From Paenibacillus oleatilyticus (GTDB lineage Bacteria > Bacillota > Bacilli > Paenibacillales > NBRC-103111), in contig NZ_JAHNZO010000002.1 of assembly GCF_018998565.1 (NCBI RefSeq), positions 310,001 to 374,000 of the forward strand: DNA of 64,000 nt. Reading direction: 5' to 3'. The notes beneath the pieces are model-generated. The model was not told where the DNA came from, made no database searches, and saw only the letters and a program-made list of their open reading frames with translations. Position 1 is the first letter of the stretch; each line of letters begins with the position of its first letter. The translations under genes were made by a program, and so were the position numbers. Shown here piece after piece: positions 52,128 through 60,961 of the stretch.

Positions 52128-54389
52128 ATGTGGCGGCTTATACATAAACAAGCGGGATCAAGCGCAGCCGGAGCAGTCCGTTCGGAGGTGCGGAATACGC
52201 ACTCGCAGCCGTCAGCTCCCGTCTCGGCGGGCGCTCTGTTGCAGATGCAGAAGCAAGTGGGGAACCGGGCCGTGACCCGGCTGGTCCGTCAGTTCAAGTC
52301 GGCTGCCGTTGCTGTCGCACAGCGAAAATTTACCGATCCTGTCCTGAACATGAGCGCGGATAATGCTGCGGAATGGAAATCGTACTTGGACGCCAAGTTT
52401 GCGTCGGGAAATCATCAGTTTACCGTACAGAACGAATTGATCGTCATGAACAACTCCTTGACCATGCATTATTTGAAGCTGGAGGAGTTAGGAAATAAAG
52501 ATCTCACTCTAGATCTGCTGCAAAAGCTTGTCGACTCCAGCAAGGAGGCGGAAGGCGATCCGGCAAAAATCGGCCATCAGCACGAACTGGTCAAATCCGG
52601 CGGCGAACGGCTGCGCTTTCAACATCATCTGATGACGGAGGTCGACGAACTGCTTGCGTTAATGAGCAATGGAACCAAAGTCAGCACCATGCTGTCCGGC
52701 TCGTCTACTCCGCTGGAGGACCGGATGCGCCTGTTCGATATCGTTAACGACAAAGAAAAGATGACCTTAAAAATAAAAGCGCTCGATTATGCAGCCGCCC
52801 GTCCGGACGTTACCGATGCCCGGCTGCTCGCCAACCATTACAGCTTCTACATCGCGAACAATCCGGATGGGACGCTGGCTGACCATGTCGTAGAACAGAA
52901 CTATGCAGCGCGCGCAGGCGCTTTAAAGGATACGCAGTCCAAACAGAGCGTGCCTGGACTGGACCCGGAGAACAAGGGGGAAACGGAAAAAAAGCTCAAG
53001 GCGGCGGCAAGTGCGCTAAAATTCGAAAGCGATCCAGCCGCGCTGTCCCATGCCGAGAAGCACCCTTTCACCAATCCGGATATCGATACGTATTTGAAAT
53101 GGGCCCGGCTGACCATTGAGAAAGGCTATGCCGACAAAATCGAACGGAATCAGTTCAATAGCGGCTATTCCGTCCATTTCACGTTTGATTCGCACGCGAC
53201 CATTGTCCGCGTAGATCAAGCGGGGGAGGCGTTTATTTCCACGTATATCCCCAAGGAGGATACCCATTTGCCTCCTTTGGATGAAGCGGCGGAAAGTATA
53301 GCCGGGCACATGGCTCACCGGTTGAACAACGCGCCGGCGGTCGCACCAGGCGGAAGAAACGGAAGAGTGCCATCCAGCCCCCCAAAAACCATTGAAGCTT
53401 TATATGCAAGCGAGCAAGAAGTAAATGATAAAGTGCTTGAGGGTACGCCATGGGAGCTGAAAGCGGCGAAGACAACGAACAAGAAAAAAGCGGAGTTCGA
53501 AATCGTAAATAAAAATACAGCAACCACGAACAAATATTTGGTTACTTGCGAGATTGCCTCCGCCGATCATATCCAGATCACGCCAAATACATCAATCAGC
53601 ATTACCTTTGATGCTGCGCAAATATTCAATAAGGAAGACTTCGTGAGTCGTTTTTGCATTGAATTGGAGGCCGGCTGCCGCCAGTTAAGCTTGTTGAAGA
53701 CCAGCGATTTTTCCCCGGCATTATTCGAGCATATGGCGGTCATGGCTGACCGTGTCAGAGGACTGCAAAACCTGAAGGAGGGCGCTTATAAAAATTGGAA
53801 CGACACGACAAAGAAGAGGGATCAGGCCCAGCAAAAAGAGCAATTTTTGAATGCGCTGGACCAAGCGGTTTCCGGCAACGCCGCCAATTGGAAGGTCTTG
53901 CTCGGCGAGGCGAAGCAGTTGTTCGGTTCCGAGCTGCAGATCAGCAATGATAAGCCGGTAAATCTGCCTGCGCTGGTAAGCAAATACCAGAAAGAGGCTG
54001 GCACCCAAGGGAAAAAGCTGACGAATCTAAACAAACAGCAGGTCGAAAAAAGCAACGAGTACGCCGGCGCGGTATACGATTTGCGCAGGGTGCTTCAGAA
54101 GCTGACCGTAGATCCGACAAATGTAGAAAGCTACATTACCGAGATGAAATCGTATGTGGACCAGAAGGTAACGGGCCTGCCGCCGCAGCAGGCATCTATG
54201 CTTCTCCGCCTGCGGGACGAGCTTGAATCGGCTGCACTTCTGTATAAGTATACTTCCGATCCGAAGGGCTTCCCCAAAATACAGCAAAAGCACAGCGGCG
54301 TAACAGATACGGACATTACGGCAGAGCTCATTCAGCACTTGATTTCCGTCCAAGCGCCCGATCCGAAAGCTTCGTTAACAGCGGAGTAA
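52128..54389 (+). CDS. Large toxin/effector-like protein with eCIS-associated N-terminal motif, frameshifted at the 3' end
   Basis: A 753-residue soluble protein without signal peptide or membrane segments. Near residue 45, LLQMQKQVGNRAVTRLVRQ is the short motif common in proteins carried by extracellular contractile injection systems or with DUF4157-type heads. The long middle is helical and low in cysteine. The last residues PDPKASLTAE look out of frame: a new frame starting SFVNSGVSGGH continues for about 165 residues. One extra A at 54366-54368 would join them. The ATG at 52128 has GGAGGAG six bases upstream. No injection-system genes are in the window. Confidence 0.6.
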   Translation: MWRLIHKQAGSSAAGAVRSEVRNTHSQPSAPVSAGALLQMQKQVGNRAVTRLVRQFKSAAVAVAQRKFTDPVLNMSADNAAEWKSYLDAKFASGNHQFTVQNELIVMNNSLTMHYLKLEELGNKDLTLDLLQKLVDSSKEAEGDPAKIGHQHELVKSGGERLRFQHHLMTEVDELLALMSNGTKVSTMLSGSSTPLEDRMRLFDIVNDKEKMTLKIKALDYAAARPDVTDARLLANHYSFYIANNPDGTLADHVVEQNYAARAGALKDTQSKQSVPGLDPENKGETEKKLKAAASALKFESDPAALSHAEKHPFTNPDIDTYLKWARLTIEKGYADKIERNQFNSGYSVHFTFDSHATIVRVDQAGEAFISTYIPKEDTHLPPLDEAAESIAGHMAHRLNNAPAVAPGGRNGRVPSSPPKTIEALYASEQEVNDKVLEGTPWELKAAKTTNKKKAEFEIVNKNTATTNKYLVTCEIASADHIQITPNTSISITFDAAQIFNKEDFVSRFCIELEAGCRQLSLLKTSDFSPALFEHMAVMADRVRGLQNLKEGAYKNWNDTTKKRDQAQQKEQFLNALDQAVSGNAANWKVLLGEAKQLFGSELQISNDKPVNLPALVSKYQKEAGTQGKKLTNLNKQQVEKSNEYAGAVYDLRRVLQKLTVDPTNVESYITEMKSYVDQKVTGLPPQQASMLLRLRDELESAALLYKYTSDPKGFPKIQQKHSGVTDTDITAELIQHLISVQAPDPKASLTAE

Positions 54390-54865
54390 GCGGCGGGCAT
54401 CTGGAAAGCGCCTTGAAGGAATTTGAGCAAAGAAATCCGACGTATCATTTTGAGCTTTATAAGGAAAAACAAATCAATTCGGATCTGACTCTTAAGGCTT
54501 ACGAGCAATATAGATGGATCGATAAGTCCAAGAACGCTCCCGATCCGTCAGATTTGACGGACTTGGCAAATAAGCTAAAATGGGAGAAGTGCCAGGTTAA
54601 GAAAACGGTCGCGAACAATCTTATTGCGTATTTGCAGCAGGGAGAGGATACTTTCCATCGATGGAAAAAGGCCGGACACTTTGATCCGAAGGGAGCCTCA
54701 TCTCAGCGCATCGGCCGAGAAATGTATGAAAACGCGCCGAACGGCACGATGGCGGCCGTGTCGGAAGAAAAGGTAGAATTCGGCGGCTTCATACAAAATG
54801 ATCCCCGAAGAAGCAGATGGGTTCTGACAACCTTGGTTCCGCATATTGATACGATTTTGAATTGA
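54368..54865 (+). pseudogene. Detached C-terminal domain of the toxin-like protein
   Basis: In the frame beginning near 54368 the sequence reads SFVNSGVSGGHLESALKEF and continues for 165 residues to a stop at 54865. A G-G-H motif, a YEQYRW block and a final RWVLTTLVPHID resemble the exchangeable C-terminal domains of polymorphic toxins, but I cannot name the family. The only start inside is TTG 54413, with no convincing ribosome site. No immunity gene follows: the next gene is convergent. Confidence 0.55.
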
Positions 54866-54905
54866 CATCGTTCTCCAACTTTTGTACTGTCCCCTAATAA
54901 TGAAT

Positions 54906-54946
54906 AAAAAATCCTCCTATCCCATAATGGGGTAAGGAGGATTTTT
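54906..54946. terminator. Bidirectional terminator after the toxin-like gene
   Basis: AAAAAATCCTCC (54906-54917) pairs with GGAGGATTTTT (54936-54946), with inner TCCC/GGGG pairing. It separates convergent genes. Confidence 0.88.
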
Positions 54947-55015
54947 AGTATCGTAACGTTGTTAAAATCGAAATTCGATCCAAACAGTTCCAATCCATGA
55001 TTCCTTGCGACCGCC

Positions 55016-56104
55016 TCAGCAAAATTTTCTCATGATCAGCTCAATAGGACCTCGATTCATCCATCTTCTCCACACCGTCGAAAAAACGATGGAGAGCATG
55101 AAATAAACGATCCCATATGTCATGGCGATAGAAAGTTTGCCATTTTCCAAATAACCTATGGTCTCAAGCAGACCTAATCCGATCACAATGTGCCCGATAT
55201 AATGGGTTAACGATAATTGGCCGGTATGGATCACCGCCTGTGTCAGAAGGGAATTCTCAAATATTTCCACGATATAAACACAGATCGCAATAACGGCCAA
55301 AGCTGAACATATGCCGGATAATACATACAGCATGTTGGGCGGCATCGGTTTAGTCCCAAAAAGATAATAGGCCGCCTTACCGAATGCAGGCGTTTTCCAT
55401 TGGACCAAAACAAAAGAAATCGTTTCAAAAACAATCGTTCCCGACAGCGAATAGAGCAGTACCTTCGATCGGTTTTGTTTATTCAGCCAACGCTTTCTGC
55501 CAATCCACAAGCCGATGAGGAAGAAGCTCAGCCAGGGAAAGACAGGATGGAATCCGTTAAATAACAGATTGCGGGTGAATCCTTCTATCGTCCAAAAGCC
55601 CATATATTGCTTAAAACTCGAGTCCCACCCTTGGGTGTAATCGAATACGACTAAAAATAACTGCGATGTTAACAGAATCATCAAGAACAGCCCGAGTATT
55701 TTATTGTCGGATACGGTGATCAAGACAGCAGCGACTAGCATGAACACGGCATAATAATGCAAAATGTCGGCGCTCCAGCCCATTAACAATAAAATCACGC
55801 CGGCTACAAACAGGAAAACGGCTCGCCGGTACAAGCTGTTCCGGGTTTGACGAATGAGCTCCTCGCTCATTGAATTTCGCGCTTTTGAGGTCATTAATGA
55901 CACCCCGATGCCGGCCAGTACGACAAACAGTGCGGATGCTCTTCCTTCAAACAAACCCGCTATAGATTGCAGCCATGCCGGTCCGCCATTCTCCGTCTGC
56001 ATCGCAAGCTTATAGTTCACGATAATCATTCCGAAGATCGCCAATGCTCTTGCAAAATCAAGGGCGGTTATCCGTTCTTTCGCTTGACTTATAGATTGAC
56101 TCAT
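55016..56104 (-). CDS. DUF418-family membrane protein
   Basis: A 362-residue protein with about ten hydrophobic segments. The start RITALDFARALAIFGMIIVNY and the C-terminal run HTGQLSLTHYIGHIVIGLGLLE are typical of YeiB/DUF418 proteins, which share the acyltransferase-3-like membrane fold. The function is not established. It follows the MerR gene by 73 bases on the same strand and is probably its target. Confidence 0.82.
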   Translation of the reverse strand: MSQSISQAKERITALDFARALAIFGMIIVNYKLAMQTENGGPAWLQSIAGLFEGRASALFVVLAGIGVSLMTSKARNSMSEELIRQTRNSLYRRAVFLFVAGVILLLMGWSADILHYYAVFMLVAAVLITVSDNKILGLFLMILLTSQLFLVVFDYTQGWDSSFKQYMGFWTIEGFTRNLLFNGFHPVFPWLSFFLIGLWIGRKRWLNKQNRSKVLLYSLSGTIVFETISFVLVQWKTPAFGKAAYYLFGTKPMPPNMLYVLSGICSALAVIAICVYIVEIFENSLLTQAVIHTGQLSLTHYIGHIVIGLGLLETIGYLENGKLSIAMTYGIVYFMLSIVFSTVWRRWMNRGPIELIMRKFC

Positions 56105-56177
56105 ACCGCATCATCTCCCTTTGACACTTTACGCTGATCCGTTTAAAGCTTCAGTTCAAGCGTTGTAGGTGCTGCCG

Positions 56178-56969
56178 TCATGTTCCATGCCTCCTTTCGG
56201 ATTTTGCAGCCGGTTCGATCAAGGCTTGCAGCTCGTAGTGCAGCTTGCTTTGGCTAAATAGGGATAAATAAGATTTTTCAACAAGGATCAGAGGACCTGT
56301 GATGACATGAGATTGCGCAGCGGCATAGCCGTAAAACTGTTCGATCAACGGTTCAAGATCTTCTTCTTCATTCACAAGGCTCTGTATGGAAAGATAATCG
56401 CCCTCAGGTAACGACAAATCGCCAGGCGCCTGCGCTTCCAGGTATAAGGTAACGGTGCTCGAACCGTCGTATACATAATGAATGTCCGATTCGAACAAGT
56501 TCGGAACACGCTTCGTCTGTTCAGCCAACCGTGCGGCATGAAGCTTCGTGTGCGAATCCATTTCAATCCAACGTGCCAGATAAGTAGTATCACGCCGCTT
56601 GATTTGGTACGGATTGGGCTGCGAGCTGAAGCTCTGTTGTTCGTGCAAAATTTTTTTGATAAACTGTTGAAGCTCTTGGAGCCGCAGCAGCTCCGCATCG
56701 ACTTCCCGCAGAGAATGATGAAGAAGCTGGCGATATTGATCCGCGGAATAGGAAGTCATGCAATCTTTGATGGACTGAACAGGTACTTGCAGCTTGCGGA
56801 GCAACAGAATATGCGCTAGCTGATAAATTTGATCCATGCCGTACATTCTGTACTGATTATGATCCGTATAAGCAGGTTGAAGGACGCCTTTCTCTTCAAA
56901 ATAACGAATTTGATGAACAGACACGTTCATAAGCTTGGCCAATTCACTAATCGTAATTTCACTTTTCAT
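56178..56969 (-). CDS. MerR-family transcriptional regulator
   Basis: A 263-residue regulator. The helix-turn-helix ITISELAKLMNVSVHQIRYFEEKGVLQP is followed by a coiled coil (about 80-125) and a 130-residue C-terminal region that resembles the effector-binding domain of drug-sensing MerR proteins. The ATG at 56969 has AGGAGTG upstream. Its own promoter carries a perfect palindrome between overspaced hexamers. Confidence 0.88.
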   Translation of the reverse strand: MKSEITISELAKLMNVSVHQIRYFEEKGVLQPAYTDHNQYRMYGMDQIYQLAHILLLRKLQVPVQSIKDCMTSYSADQYRQLLHHSLREVDAELLRLQELQQFIKKILHEQQSFSSQPNPYQIKRRDTTYLARWIEMDSHTKLHAARLAEQTKRVPNLFESDIHYVYDGSSTVTLYLEAQAPGDLSLPEGDYLSIQSLVNEEEDLEPLIEQFYGYAAAQSHVITGPLILVEKSYLSLFSQSKLHYELQALIEPAAKSERRHGT

Positions 56970-57005
56970 CAAGTTCACTCCTAAGATGAGGCTTGGAATA
57001 GCTTA

Positions 57006-57036
57006 ACGATACACCTTAGGTCAGACCTAAGGTCAA
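57006..57036 (-). promoter_or_regulatory. MerR-type promoter with perfect palindrome
   Basis: On the minus strand TTGACC (57036-57031) and TATCGT (57011-57006) are 19 bases apart. ACCTTAGGT-CTG-ACCTAAGGT (57033-57013) is a perfect 9-3-9 inverted repeat filling the spacer, as in classical MerR operators. Confidence 0.82.
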
Positions 57037-57135
57037 GTGTTTAAACTAAAATAATCGTTAATATCTATTGAACTCGACGCTCTTATAGAGTAAATTCAAA
57101 CATAGGCAAAAGATGGATTTGGGGAGGAACACACC

Positions 57136-58311
57136 TTGAAACACTTCACGATATTCGCATCCAGGAACGACATTGATGATATCGAAACTACGATATCGGA
57201 CGTATTTGCAAAAGGTTACGAAATCAAGAGAGACGAAAATGATTATTTTCTCAAGTCCAAAACGCTTTTCAGCAAACATAAAATAACAGTAAGAGTCGCG
57301 TCCGAGGATACGAATCCCGATTATTTCGCGAACAATATTCCCGGGATGATGGGGTTCTACGATCGCATTCCGTTTGAAGACGAAAACCTCAAAGGACTGG
57401 TCATGACGCAAATATCCGTCTTAAATACGATGCTTGCGATCGAAACGGAGAAGGACATGACCGACGGGCAGCAGCAATTATTCACGGGGCTGCTGTCGCG
57501 AATTGGAGGCATCGGCTTTTTGCCGAACGGAATTTTGCTTGATCAAGCGGGAGAGGTGATTGTGTATCCCGACGGTACGTCGGGCCCGTCTAACTTCAGG
57601 CCTCACGCCTGCACCAGAAAGGTACTTGGCCCTGAAATCACATCCGAGGAAGGCGAACAACGAAAAAACAAGACCATCGCCTACTTAAGCGAAAGAGAGA
57701 TTCCGTTTATTCACGGACTTCCGCAGCTTCCGCCCTTGGGACAATGCCGGTTTAAAACAAAGGAAGACATCGCAAGAAGAGCGGTCTCCTTATTGATCGT
57801 CATCCAATTCGCTTGTGACGTGGCGCAAGGCGAAGATATTCACGGATCGAGAGACTTTTTCACCGGCATGCTGCAAAAATTCGGCGTGGAAGAGTACCTC
57901 ACGGAGAACGAAAGAAAGCTATTGCAGGATGATGAGCCGGCAAGGGAAGAGGCGATTAATATTTCCTGGCAATACGAAGCGTACTGGGTGCTTATTTGGG
58001 CGCTAGGACTTGTGGAGACGCTTGATTTCCCCGATCAAGTGTGCGACTGTGACTATGCGATTGAGGTCGTCTCCAGCTGCGAAACGTTCGAACAATTCGT
58101 TCTCAAAACCGCAATGCGCAGCGAGGAAGAGGTTATGGATGAGGCTGACAAAATTTATCGGCTTCACTGGGCGTGCGTCAACAGCCGAATCCAAGGGGAG
58201 GAAGCTCCGGCCGGTATGAACGAAAGCGTCGTCTTGGAAAGACGCCGGGGATTGTTCTGGATCATAGGTCACCGCAATGAAGAATGGGATCATATTTCGA
58301 TGGATACCTAG
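57136..58311 (+). CDS. DUF4272-domain protein
   Basis: A 391-residue soluble protein. The C-terminal half carries DUF4272 marks: RRAVSLLIVIQFACDVAQ and SWQYEAYWVLIWALGLVETLDFP. The N-terminal 120 residues have no recognised domain. The function of DUF4272 is unknown; proteins of this kind often occur near secretion or toxin genes, but that is weak evidence here. The TTG at 57136 has GGGGAGGA nine bases upstream. Confidence 0.75.
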   Translation: MKHFTIFASRNDIDDIETTISDVFAKGYEIKRDENDYFLKSKTLFSKHKITVRVASEDTNPDYFANNIPGMMGFYDRIPFEDENLKGLVMTQISVLNTMLAIETEKDMTDGQQQLFTGLLSRIGGIGFLPNGILLDQAGEVIVYPDGTSGPSNFRPHACTRKVLGPEITSEEGEQRKNKTIAYLSEREIPFIHGLPQLPPLGQCRFKTKEDIARRAVSLLIVIQFACDVAQGEDIHGSRDFFTGMLQKFGVEEYLTENERKLLQDDEPAREEAINISWQYEAYWVLIWALGLVETLDFPDQVCDCDYAIEVVSSCETFEQFVLKTAMRSEEEVMDEADKIYRLHWACVNSRIQGEEAPAGMNESVVLERRRGLFWIIGHRNEEWDHISMDT

Positions 58312-58391
58312 AATCAAAATGACGGTATAGGGGACTGCTCTTTTTTGGCAGATCACGTTCTGCTTTAGAGAGCAGATTAAAGGTGAATGGA

Positions 58392-59048
58392 ATGGAAAAA
58401 GCGAATTCCCACGCAAAAGCAGGTGCCGAAAGAACACGAAGAGCCATTGTGAAATTGCTCAAACACAACGGCTCCATGGACGCTTTAAGCTTGGCCAGCC
58501 AGCTTGGGGTTACCGCGATGGCGGTACGGCAGCACTTATATGATCTGCAGGAGCAAAGGCTGGTCACCTTCAAGGAAGAATCGAGGACGATGGGGCGGCC
58601 TGCGAAGATGTGGACGCTTACTTCCGAGGCCAATCGGCTGTTTCCTGACGGGTACGCCGATCTTACAGTCAGTTTGATCGAATCGATGAATGAAGCGTTC
58701 GGAGACGAAGGCCTGGAGAAACTGCTGGAAATTCGTAACCGTAAACAACTGGAGGACTACCGGAACAAAGTGCCGGAGAGTCTGCCGCTCAAGGAAAAAT
58801 TAAAGACTCTTGCGGAATCGCGAACGGCAGAAGGATATATGGCCGATCTGATCGAGAACTCCGACGGCTCCTTTTGCCTTGTAGAGAAGCATTGCCCGAT
58901 TTGCGAGGCGGCGAAAGCATGCTCCGGACTTTGCAAGAAGGAATTGGACATGTTCCAACGCATCCTTGGCGAGGGGATTGAGATCACAAGAGGCGAGCAT
59001 ATCTTAAAAGGCGACAGCCGCTGTGTGTATTGGATTAAGCCGGAATAG
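58392..59048 (+). CDS. SufR-like winged-helix regulator with C-terminal cysteines
   Basis: A 218-residue protein. The N-terminal winged helix is RTRRAIVKLLKHNGSMDALSLASQLGVTAMAVRQHLYDLQ. The C-terminal half contains CLVEKHCPICEAAKACSGLCKKEL and a last cysteine in SRCVYW, like SufR-type regulators that hold an Fe-S cluster. It may sense iron or redox state. The ATG at 58392 follows AAAGGTG. Confidence 0.8.
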   Translation: MEKANSHAKAGAERTRRAIVKLLKHNGSMDALSLASQLGVTAMAVRQHLYDLQEQRLVTFKEESRTMGRPAKMWTLTSEANRLFPDGYADLTVSLIESMNEAFGDEGLEKLLEIRNRKQLEDYRNKVPESLPLKEKLKTLAESRTAEGYMADLIENSDGSFCLVEKHCPICEAAKACSGLCKKELDMFQRILGEGIEITRGEHILKGDSRCVYWIKPE

Positions 59049-59204
59049 AACCATTGTCCGCCAACCCTTCGACTGATCGGCGATCACCATGAACTGCTTG
59101 ATCCAGGATTTATTGAGGAGAATGCCAAAGTCATTCAGCAAATCATTCAGGACATCATTGAACAAACGGCCATTCATTCCGGGCAGCTCCATGAGACAAA
59201 TTAA
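59049..59204 (+). pseudogene. Protein-like fragment without a start codon
   Basis: After the regulator's TAG the same frame stays open to 59204 and reads protein-like: LIGDHHELLDPGFIEENAKV, then IQDIIEQTAIHSGQLHETN. No ATG, GTG or TTG with a ribosome site begins it. It may be the 3' remnant of a lost gene. I do not recognise the family. Confidence 0.35.
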
Positions 59205-59215
59205 ATCGTTATTTC

Positions 59216-59258
59216 AAAACCTCCCATCCCGCTTGGCGAAAGCGAGACGGGAGGTTTT
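59216..59258. terminator. Bidirectional terminator
   Basis: AAAACCTCCC at the left pairs with GGGAGGTTTT at the right, with further CGCTT/AAGCG pairing around a GGCG loop. It separates the convergent regulator and DUF11 genes. Confidence 0.88.
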
Positions 59259-59275
59259 GTTGTTTTGGAAAAGCA

Positions 59276-59527
59276 TTATTCATCCATCGGGTAAACAACG
59301 ATCGTCACCCCATTGGAGCGCGCCTCGCCAGTATATAACCGGCCGTTCAATTCATACCGGTATTGGGCCACGATAACATGCTGAAGACGATGGTAACGAT
59401 TATCCTCAATTACTCTAATTTTGTAAAATGCAGCAATCGAACTGCCGGGAGCAAGCGTTCCAAGCGAAATGCCTGCGTTCATTCCCGGAGAAACTTCCGT
59501 TGCGATTGCGACAGTCTTTCGCGGACT
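59276..59527 (-). pseudogene. Final segment of the DUF11-repeat protein, cut off by in-frame TGA
   Basis: This is the same frame as the gene at 59528-60961, continued past its TGA. It includes AGISLGTLAPGSSIAAFYKI and ends SNGVTIVVYPMDE, the pattern that closes every other repeat in the protein. The stretch just after the TGA does not align well with other repeats, so there may also be a short frameshifted patch. It suggests the true C-terminus lies at 59276. Confidence 0.6.
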
Positions 59528-60961
59528 TCAGTCCACATAGAGCGCTCCTTGCGGAATGAGCTCCGTAAGTTTAATCTCGGCGGGCCAATTCCCTTTATTG
59601 GTGACCTCCACCCGACATTCCGCCGTATCCCCCATCTCGAGTTCGTTCGGATCTACACTGGCCTGCAGCTGAATTAAAGGGAAGACAAGCTCGGTTTCCG
59701 ACGTATTGGAAACGGCTGTTTTCTGAACTAACCGTCCGTCCGGGAGCCGAAATGTAAAATGGACGTTAGCCGCGTATTGAATAATGGGTATGAACGTTGT
59801 CGTGATGTGGGGAATGCTTACTTCGAACGCTACCAACGCTTGCGAACCGGCTTTAATCACGCCGAGACGTATGCTGTCTGAAGGTTTTGCTCCCATGAGG
59901 TGTGTCCCGTTTACGTAAATGCTGTCCCAGACGAATAAAGTTTCCTTGGGGATCACTAAGGACAGCACGGCCTCCACGGCTAAGGTACCGTTATTGCTCA
60001 CGATGATTTCATACTTTAACGTGTCACCGAGCGTTGCACGGTCATCATTGACTGAGCTGATGACGGATAAGCCCGGATCGAATACCTGTAGCTTGACGGT
60101 ATTTGTTTGCGCGGTTAGGGATTGTTCGCCTACGGTATATTGAATATCGGCTTGACTGACAATCTGCGAATCGGATGGCATTTCTATGACATGCAGGCGG
60201 AACGAAATGTGCAGGAAAGCCCCTGGCGCAAGGGCGCCGATCGGAATGCCCGCTGTCGGATCCAATGAGGGAGCATGGATATCGTCAAGCACGACGCTTC
60301 CGGGAACCCACTGGGCTCCCGGAGGCAGCGGCATTCGAACCAGCAGGTCCTGGATCGTTTCATTGCCTTCGTTAATTAAAGTGATCCCGTATGTCACGTT
60401 ATCCCCTATAAATGTGTACTCCGTACTTGCTCGGAGAAAAGAGGAGAGCAGATACGATTTGACCGGAATGGTTACATAATTGGACATCGCGCTGCCCGAA
60501 ACTACTCTTCCTTCTTCCGTCAAAAAGGTATAGCGGGCTTCAGCTTGATTCCTTAGCTGCAAACCCGCGGGAATCGAAATAACGATGACTTGAAACACAA
60601 TCTCGGCAAGCCTTTGGACCTGAACGGTACCGAGAGGAATGCCCGATACCGGGTCAATCCCCGGCATCGGCACACCGTCGAGCAGCACACTGTTAGCAAT
60701 AAAGGAGGTTCCTGCGGGCAGAGCATCAACTAGCGTTACCTGAGCGGATTTATTGCCGGTATTGGTTAGCGTAATACGGTAGGTAATGATTTGCCCGAGC
60801 GAAGCTTCCGCAGCCAAGGCAGATTTATTCAGCGTCAAAATGGGGCCGACTAGCGGAGTGACAACCGTGTTGGAATAGGCCACTTGCTCCGCTCCCGCAG
60901 TATGAAAACGAACCAGCGATTGGTTTTGCAGCAGTCGGTTCGTTATCGTGTCGGGTGTCAT
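59528..60961 (-). CDS. DUF11-repeat protein, downstream part
   Basis: A 477-residue frame with about four DUF11-type beta-sandwich repeats, each with pattern GDxxxYxIxLxNxGN, then PxGxxFVxxSVxxDG and GxIxLGxxxPG. It begins MTPDTITNRLLQNQSLVRF, which looks like the middle of a repeat. Its ATG overlaps the stop of the larger upstream frame by four bases, so the two frames may be one protein split by a single-base loss, or translationally coupled genes. Confidence 0.7.
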   Translation of the reverse strand: MTPDTITNRLLQNQSLVRFHTAGAEQVAYSNTVVTPLVGPILTLNKSALAAEASLGQIITYRITLTNTGNKSAQVTLVDALPAGTSFIANSVLLDGVPMPGIDPVSGIPLGTVQVQRLAEIVFQVIVISIPAGLQLRNQAEARYTFLTEEGRVVSGSAMSNYVTIPVKSYLLSSFLRASTEYTFIGDNVTYGITLINEGNETIQDLLVRMPLPPGAQWVPGSVVLDDIHAPSLDPTAGIPIGALAPGAFLHISFRLHVIEMPSDSQIVSQADIQYTVGEQSLTAQTNTVKLQVFDPGLSVISSVNDDRATLGDTLKYEIIVSNNGTLAVEAVLSLVIPKETLFVWDSIYVNGTHLMGAKPSDSIRLGVIKAGSQALVAFEVSIPHITTTFIPIIQYAANVHFTFRLPDGRLVQKTAVSNTSETELVFPLIQLQASVDPNELEMGDTAECRVEVTNKGNWPAEIKLTELIPQGALYVD

